Made by a program: the position numbers and the translations under genes. Below, piece by piece: positions 57,420 through 64,000 of a DNA stretch of 64,000 nucleotides. The notes below the pieces were generated by a model. It was not told the DNA's origin, searched no databases, and saw only the letters and a list, made by a program, of their open reading frames with translations. This DNA comes from Paralithodes platypus (taxonomy: Eukaryota > Arthropoda > Malacostraca > Decapoda > Lithodidae): positions 45,128,062 to 45,192,061 of the forward strand of contig CM064505.1 of assembly GCA_032716605.1 (NCBI GenBank), given 5' to 3'. Each line of letters begins with the position of its first letter. Within the stretch, counting starts at the first letter, position 1.

Positions 57420-58956
57420 CTATCTATCTATCTATCTATCTATTGCCTGACACCGTGATCCCCGAAGGGGTGACCACGAACGAACCGCCCTTATGCACCT
57501 CTGTCCCAAGTCAGTCGACGCCCCTCCCCCCAACAAGCACCGCCTTCGTTCATATACTTCCTCATTCCATCCTTCCACCTCTCCCTCTCTGTCACTCCAC
57601 CTCGCTCTCGTACACCCTCTTAGTCATTCTCTCGTTTTCCATACGTTCCATATGGCCGAACCATCTCAAGTTGTTCCTTTTCACACTTTCCAGCACATCT
57701 ACCTCCACACCACACCTCCTTCTTACTTCTTCATTAGTCTGTCTATCCCTCCATGTAACTCCGCACGCACTTCTTAAGTAATTCATTTCCACTGCTCTCA
57801 CTCTTGGTCTGAGTCTCTCAACCAACGTCCACGCTTCGCTTCCGTAAGTCAGTGTCGGGATTACCACACTGTCATGCAAGGACTTCTTCACTTCCATACT
57901 GACCACCCTATTTCTTGTTACTGCTTTTAGCGTTCCTACAACCCTCTTCCCCTGTTGTACCCTCTCCCGCACTTCTTCATCCAGTCCCATCTTTACTCAA
58001 CACACTGCCCAGATACTTAAAAGAGTTGACGATCTCCATAGCCTGACCGTTCAGCTTCACCTCACACTCTGTGACTTCACCCCTTTCGAAGACCATAACC
58101 TTGCTCTTCCCCGCATTTACCTTCAAATTCAGTTTTTTGCACACTGTTCCAAACTCATTTACCAGACCCTGCAACTCCCATTCATTATCACTCATCAGAA
58201 CTGTATCATCTGCAAACAGCAGTAAAGGTAGCTTCCTCTCATTTCCCTCCCTTTTCAGCGATACACCAACATCCACTGCTCTTGATAGTATTTCTTTCAT
58301 GACTCCATCCATATATACAGTAAACAACCATGGGGACATCACACACCCCTGTTTCAAACCAACATTCAGGTCAAAGAACTCGCTCTGCTCACTCTCCACA
58401 CGTACTGCCGCCTTTGCACCCTCATACATGCTCTTCACTGCTTTCAGCAACTTGCCCTCTACTCCGTATATTCTAAGTACTTTCCACAAACCTTCTCTAT
58501 CCACTCTGTCATAGGCCTTCTCCAAGTCCATAAAGGCAACATACACCTTTTGTTTCTTCTCCAGATATTTCTCCACAACACAATTCAGGGTAAAAATCTG
58601 ATCTACACATCCTCTTCCCTTCCTAAAACCTCCCTGCTCATCGCCTATCCATTTCTCCATTTTCACTCTCACTCTCTCAATCACTACCCTACTGTATACC
58701 TTCCCTACTACGCTTAGAAGACATATTCCTCGGTGGTTACCACACACTCCTCTTTCCCCTTTGCCCTTATATAGGGGGACTATTATGCCAGTCTTCCAGT
58801 CATTGGGTGCACTCCCCTTCTCCCATGCTAGTTTGCACATTTTCCATACCCATTCGATCACTATCTCACCACCATACCTCAACATTTCCCCACACACTCC
58901 ATCTGTTCCTGGTGCTTTCCCCAGCTTCACTCTTTTCATGGCTTCCCACACTTCTG
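57420..58956 (-). mobile_element. LINE-A (right copy of 32313-33830)
   Basis: Same insertion; the (TATC)n tail has about six units against about two in the left copy. Confidence 0.88.
57592..58951 (-). pseudogene. LINE-A reverse transcriptase in two overlapping frames (right copy)
   Basis: Frame 1 (57977-58951, 324 codons) has KLGKAPGTDGVCGEML, DWKTGIIVPLYKGKGE, DEQGGFRKGRGCVDQIF, YVAFMDLEKAYDRVD, GLKQGCVMSPWLFTVYMDG and the catalytic LLFADDTVLM. Frame 2 (57592-57990) continues LDEEVRERVQQGKRVVGTL, LTYGSEAWTL and NNLRWFGHMERM. The junction is a one-base shift present in both copies, so it is a real mutation of this insertion. RTE-like by these motifs; clade not tested. Confidence 0.88.
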
Positions 58957-59213
58957 ACTTCCAAATTGACTAATTCCTTGAACGTGACGATAGTGCGTTG
59001 TTATATGTGCGATTAGTTTGCTTGGGAAACAGAATAACTTGCTCATGTAGTAATGTACACCCTATGTGGTGGATTGTGTTCTTTTATTTATAATGAATTA
59101 TTATTTTGCTTAAGCGTTGTTTCCACATAGCGATTTTGATAAGTTGTTTAGTCTTTTTACTGTGTTCATCAAAGTTTTGGTTTGTTTATTTTGCAAGTTT
59201 TACATTATAATTT
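58957..59213 (+). repeat. R2 dispersed repeat (right copy of 33831-34087)
   Basis: Same repeat, same position directly 5' of LINE-A. Confidence 0.75.
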
Positions 59214-59633
59214 AGCAAAATAATATGAAATGAAAAATACACAAAACCATTATATAGAATGCATATCACAATATGAGCAAGTTAATTTGTTTCCCATGTA
59301 AACATATATTAACGTACTCTCGTCATATTCAAGGAAATAGTCAACTGTGAAGTTCAAGATTTTCTGGTAATAAACAGGTTAGTCAAGTCAAGTTTAAGTT
59401 CGGTTAAGGGGATCGTCCGTTTATAATATAGTGAATTTTGGTTCTAAAATCTGATCTCAAATAAAAAAAAAATAGACTTGTAAGGTCTGGCTGGTATGCT
59501 ACCATTGGAACATGAGACTGAAATAGTACTTCTAAAGGATCAGTTAGTCTTAAAAATATACTGTATTGATCGCATAACACTAAAACTTCTATTGGCAACC
59601 TTTGATTCGCAGCTTTTTTCTGGCAACATCTTG

Positions 59634-60030
59634 TTGTTGTTGTTGTTGTTCCCCAAGCTGCCTGGCCGAACAGCCCCAAGGCCCCGAGCAAGGCCAAGGC
59701 CATAACCGAGCACCCCCACAGAACCCTCCCTGCCGACCACAATAAAGCCTGGGTGACCGAAGCCACTCCATGGTGGGGAGCTGAGGAGGGTGCGGAAACG
59801 CCCGGGAAACCAAAGCCCCACCCAGGGCCCTGTGCCCCTCAGCAATTATGAAGAGAAAGTTGAGGGGCAAAGGAAAAATGTGACGCTTTGGCTTCCAATC
59901 TTGGTAGATTGGGAGGTCAATCCACGGAAAAGACGCCGTCACTTGAGATCTAGAAAATATATAAGTAAAAGGAACAGTCAGAGTAAGCTATGGGTATGGC
60001 AGAGATCGCTCAGTTCTCACTCTGATAGAC
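59634..60030 (-). mobile_element. SINE-AAC (right copy of 34508-34904)
   Basis: Same insertion, same 15 bp target duplication at 59619-59633 and 60031-60045. Confidence 0.9.
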
Positions 60031-60550
60031 TCTGGCAACATCTTGAGACTATTTGTTGTTTCTGTTAGGGCTCTGTCTCGAGTCGGCCACTCCCAGCAAT
60101 GGTGTGTGTGCCTGAGTATATACATACATACATACATACATACTGTACATACATACATACATAGATCTTATAAAAGCACATCTCCAAAGCTGTCATATAA
60201 GAATTGTGGGAAAAAGTCCAGGGAAAAGGATTTGTAAAATACTGCCATAGCATTTTAATATTCACATGTATCCATAAAAAAACATTCCCCAGTGTAACTA
60301 AGCTTGTACTGAAGGATGAATAAAGATTTATATTTTTTTAAGAGATAATAAATAGAGGAATGAAAAACAAAGAAAACAAAAAAGGTAAATGTGCCTAAAG
60401 GTATCCTACATTCATATAATGTTTGTAACAATTGGATATAAACTGTTGTGGGTTGTAATTTTGTGGAAAGCAACTCCAAGGAAGTTAATTCAAGAGAGTA
60501 GAAGTTCTAGGGATAAATATAATGATGATAAGGAAAAATGGTGACTGGAC

Positions 60551-60727
60551 AACTCAACCAGTAGACCATTTAAATCAGTAGCCTTCAACCAGTACAAACT
60601 CACCAATACTATTAGGTTAGGTTAGGTAGAGTTTGGTTACAACTTCATTTTGACACCTATTAAGTTGGCCCTGGTTGATTATGCACTGGTTGAGAAATAC
60701 CACATGAAATGGTCTACTGGTTGAGTT
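60551..60727. mobile_element. Small MITE (right copy of 35424-35600)
   Basis: Same element and ends. Confidence 0.7.
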
Positions 60728-60762
60728 GTCTGGGAACCATGAAAAATATAATGAAGATAAAA

Positions 60763-60824
60763 TGTGTCTCCGTTTGTGTGCCTCCGACTATTAGCTTGTA
60801 TCGACCTATTACCCTTGACAGCTC
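60763..60824 (-). pseudogene. Duplicated fragment of Gga exon C (right copy)
   Basis: Same as 35638-35698. Confidence 0.85.
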
Positions 60825-60825
60825 C

Positions 60826-61218
60826 CTAGGCTGCCTGGCCGAACTGCCCTGTGTCCGTAAGGTAGGCCATGGCAACGATCGGGCTTTCCCACAGGGCTCT
60901 CAAGGAGTGTAGATTATGTTGTTGGCGAAAGCGATTGTGTAGAATGCAGTCTTCTATGATGTGTTTAATAGTATGGGGTGCTGTGTTACATCCTGGACAG
61001 GCGTCACCGACAGAGTCATCCAGTCTCTTCTGATAGCTCAGAAGAGCTGGATGGTGCCCACATCTCAGTTTGGCCAGGTGGACTCTGTCCTCGCGATGAA
61101 TGGAGGACTCAGAAGGATGGATTTCAGGTCGTGCATGCAGCTGCGTGTTGTCTTTGAGTGACTGGATGGAACGGCGAGTGATATGAGTATGGATGTGCTT
61201 TTGGAAACTGGTTGACAT
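60826..61218 (-). pseudogene. LINE ORF2 C-terminus with CCHC finger (right copy)
   Basis: Same fragment with a 130-codon continuous frame. The finger is C-P-G-C followed by H-I-I-E-D-C. Confidence 0.82.
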
Positions 61219-61231
61219 TGAAGGGACTTAC

Positions 61232-61438
61232 TGTGAGGCGATGGCTGTGGGGACAACTGAGGCACTAAGGTGGGGGCCATGGCTGCAGTGTGGAGGGGAG
61301 GGACCAGAGGCAGGGTGGTGGTGGTGGTGGTGGAGGAAGGGAAGATGCCCCCAAGGTCTTCCAGTAGTGAAGTATTGTTGTTGCTTTCACTCGCTGGGGG
61401 AACCTCACCAATACCACGCAAGTCTATTCCACCCAGAC
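61232..61438 (-). CDS. Gga: Gga exon D (right copy), frame intact
   Basis: 207 bp, open throughout in the phase required by exons C and E. After ASESNNNTSLLEDLGG comes a run of six Thr codons, then a Pro-rich linker. SLLEDLGG fits the loose dileucine/acidic character of adaptor hinges. It serves as the reference for the frame-shifted left copy. Confidence 0.88.
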
Positions 61439-61717
61439 CTGAGAAAATAATGAAGTGCCATATCATAAACAAGGACAAAAATGCAAATAATGTATGAATT
61501 CTAGTAAAGTAGGCCTTTGAAGACTTACAGTGGACTTTTGGGTAGGCGAGGGATCATTGTAGTATGTATGCACCCCATGATACATACCATAAAGATACCT
61601 ACCAGACATACCCGGTACCATACAGAATATAAAAGAGACCTACCAGACAGACCATAAAGATCATAAAAAGACCAAACCAACATACCATAAAGCATAATAA
61701 AGACCTGCCAGACATAC

Positions 61718-61972
61718 CATGAAGATCTGAGCTGAGTGTGGTTGGGTCCTGACTGGCTGGTGTGTCATCCTCTGGTGTTGAGAGGTCCAGTAAGATCTCT
61801 CCATCCTTCTGAGCCTCACCCCCACCCAAGTCACCCCCGCTGCCTGCCGTGGGGTACGAGTGGTGGTGGTTGGACAGCTCCCGGTGCTGTGTCTCCTCTT
61901 GTGTGCCTCCCACTATTAGCTTGTATCGACCCATTACCCTTGACAGCTCATCGTTGGCTTTTAACATATCCC
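61718..61972 (-). CDS. Gga: Gga exon C (right copy), frame intact
   Basis: Same exon as 36594-36849 but 255 bp, with the GAT helix, acidic clathrin-box-like stretch and DPTTLSSDLHG end in one open frame. It shows that the extra base in the left copy is the aberrant state. Splice borders and phases are the same. Confidence 0.94.
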
Positions 61973-62067
61973 CTGAAATAATGTAAAACTTGTAAATTAT
62001 ACAAACCAAAACAGGAACGACACAATATAAAGACAAAATAACTAAAACAAACAACACAAACAGGAAC

Positions 62068-62458
62068 CTGGTGATGGGCTGGTCTATCAGAGTGAGAACT
62101 GAGCGATCTCTGCCATACCCATAGCTTACTCTGACTGTTCCTTTTACTTATATATTTTCTAGATCTCAAGTGACGGCGTCTCTTCCGTGGATTGACCTCC
62201 CAATCTACCAAGATTGGAAGCCAAAGCGTCACATTTTTCCTTTGCCCCTCAACTTTCTCTTCATAATTGCTGAGGGGCACAGGGCCCTGGGTGGGGCTTT
62301 GGTTTCCGGGCGTTTCCTCACCCTCCCCAGCTCCCCGCCATGGAGTGGCTTCGGTCACCCATGCTTTATTGTGGGGGCGCTCGGTTATGGCCTTGGCCTT
62401 GCTCGGGGCCTTGGGGCTGTTCGGCCAGGCAGCTTGGGGAACAGCAACAACAACAACA
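62068..62458 (+). mobile_element. SINE-AAC (right copy of 36945-37335)
   Basis: Same insertion, same 14 bp target duplication at 62054-62067 and 62459-62472. Confidence 0.9.
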
Positions 62459-62964
62459 ACACAAACAGGAACGGTATAATACATAGACAAAAGAACTCAT
62501 CAAAATCACTATGTGGAAATAACAATTTAGCAAAACAAATATGAAGTAATCAGGCTGACGTCACAGCACAAATTTTATAAACTTTATTCCTTATTTTTAA
62601 TTGTAGTCAACCCTCGAATGTGCGGACTAATAGGGGGGGACCCATGTCCGCACAATGAAAAAGTCTGTATATGGGAAATAGAGTAAATAGGCCTAGGCTA
62701 TATGATGTTTTCTAACCCTAACCCTTCCCGCACGGGCTCTCCATCCTAAGGACGTTGTTGAGATCCGGGTGATATGGCCGAAAAATGTATTTAATAGGCT
62801 ACCCTTATCTTTGTTATTTTAACAGCTAGAAAACTCCCACGCATCTCTAAACGTACTGCTGTTTCCAATCTGTAGATTGGCATTGAGTAGAGCTCTCTAA
62901 GTCAACTGGTTCAGTTGTGATGACGATATCCGTGGAGATTTTCGAGGCGATGTTAGCAATATGG

Positions 62965-63875
62965 TGGCACGGGCAGGCAATTTCCCGCCGAAATCGTGGA
63001 AATACGATAATGTAACCATAAGTACTATATATATCTTATATACTTACCTTAATTCTTTATAATATTTCATAATAAACTTATATAAAACGAGTTATAATTT
63101 CAAATGAAAAATCAGTGTACCGGTACCATTACCGAAACACGCGTGTGTGATTGTGTTCTTTTATTTAATAATTTTCATTTTAGTAAGCGTTGTTTCCACA
63201 TAGCGATTTTGATAATTTAATTTGACTTTATATTGTCCTTGTCCCAATTTTGGTTTGTTTAGTTTGCAAGTTTTACATTTTAATTGTTATGTCGGTTTGT
63301 GTGTGTGTGTTCTTTTCTTGTGTGGGTATGGCGGCCCTATCAGTAGGGAGTCTAAACCCGAGTTATTTATGTAGGCAACAAAATGTTATTATAATTATAC
63401 TCTATGGAATGGAATTTAATTTTACCAAATAATATCTATAATAGTAGGCTAAAAGCCAAAGACAAATCCATTAAACTTTGTTATTGTGTTATCTGCTAAA
63501 ACAAATTTAGTGTTGAAAACACTAAATATTATTTGGTAAAATTCAATTAAATTCCATAGAGTATAGGCCTAATTATAATAACATTTTGTTGCCTACATAA
63601 ATAACTCGGGTTTTTAGACTCCCTACTGATACGGCCGACATAGCCACACAAGAAAAGAACACACACACACACACAAACCGACATAACAGTAACACACGCG
63701 TGTTTCGGTAATGGTACCGGTACACTGATTTTTCATTTGAACTTATAACTCGTTTTATATAAGTTTATTATGAAATATTATAAAGAATTAATGTAAGTAT
63801 ATAAGAGATATATAGTACTTATGGTTACATTATCGTATTTCGACGATTTCAGCGGGAAATTGCCTGCCCGTGTCA
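62965..63875. repeat. Long inverted repeat (right copy)
   Basis: Same structure as 37840-38751 with the same one-sided R2 insertion. Confidence 0.9.
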
Positions 63876-64000
63876 CCGCCCGACCCGCCAAATACCGGAC
63901 AACTTTTAAATTAACGGTCTTTTGCCCGATTTGTCCGAAAAGAGAAGAAAAAGAGGGGCAGAGAATGTGATGGTAGTCGTAGTTGACATCGCTAATTGGA

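Larger units (their letters stand above)
43885..64000 (+). other. Second copy of 18794-38876 (overlapping contig)
   Basis: Near-identical, collinear and same orientation. Offset grows from 25091 to 25124 through small indels, mostly in homopolymers and microsatellites. All transposon insertions and target duplications are shared. The first about 250 bp are noticeably noisier than the rest, as expected at a contig tip. The copy continues past the window end. Confidence 0.95.

Noticed and set aside
1..64000. CRISPR arrays, bacterial operons or prophage
   Set aside because: Tandem repeats present are eukaryotic microsatellites and transposon subrepeats; introns with GT/AG borders and LINE/SINE content exclude a prokaryotic source.

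Overview
This window is animal nuclear DNA: AT-rich, intron-rich, and dominated by microsatellites, SINEs, LINEs and short inverted-repeat transposons. Only one host gene can be supported. It is a GGA adaptor (Golgi-localised, gamma-ear-containing, ARF-binding protein; Gga), read on the minus strand. The LINE, SINE and gag types fit an arthropod, perhaps a decapod crustacean, but that is inference.

Assembly layout. A run of exactly 100 N (43785-43884) joins two contigs. Sequence from about 18794 to 38876 of the left contig is repeated almost base for base at 43885-64000 (offset about 25.1 kb, same order and orientation). The right contig starts inside a dispersed repeat and its first 250 bp carry many single-base differences. 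The simplest reading is that both contig ends cover one locus (an unmerged overlap or allelic pair), not a real tandem duplication. The left copy has extra one-base indels, several in homopolymers, that break reading frames intact in the right copy.

Gga. Nine exons (A-I) were placed by family resemblance, GT/AG borders and consistent phases. Exons A (43275-43471) and B (40093-40272) encode the GAT domain. C (36594-36849), D (36107-36313), E (31686-31795) and F (27397-27877) encode the end of GAT and the hinge. G (26185-26348), H (25542-25652) and I (24258-24347) encode the gamma-adaptin ear and the stop. C-I recur in the right copy. VHS exons are not in the window. Introns are filled with nested transposons.

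Regions. 1-24000 is gene-poor: a CR1-like LINE remnant, an L2/CR1-type LINE with a 545-codon open frame, RTE-like LINE 3' ends, SINEs, foldback elements and a Tigger-like transposase fragment. 24000-43784 holds Gga with a piggyBac-like element, an RTE-like LINE, (AAC)n-tailed SINEs, a LINE C-terminus, a long inverted repeat and a gag-like fragment. 43885-64000 repeats 18794-38876.

Most notable biology: at least six element families flanked by TTAA, several nested, with empty sites readable inside the window; two apparent SINE/LINE pairs sharing 3' ends; and local duplications of Gga splice-site segments.
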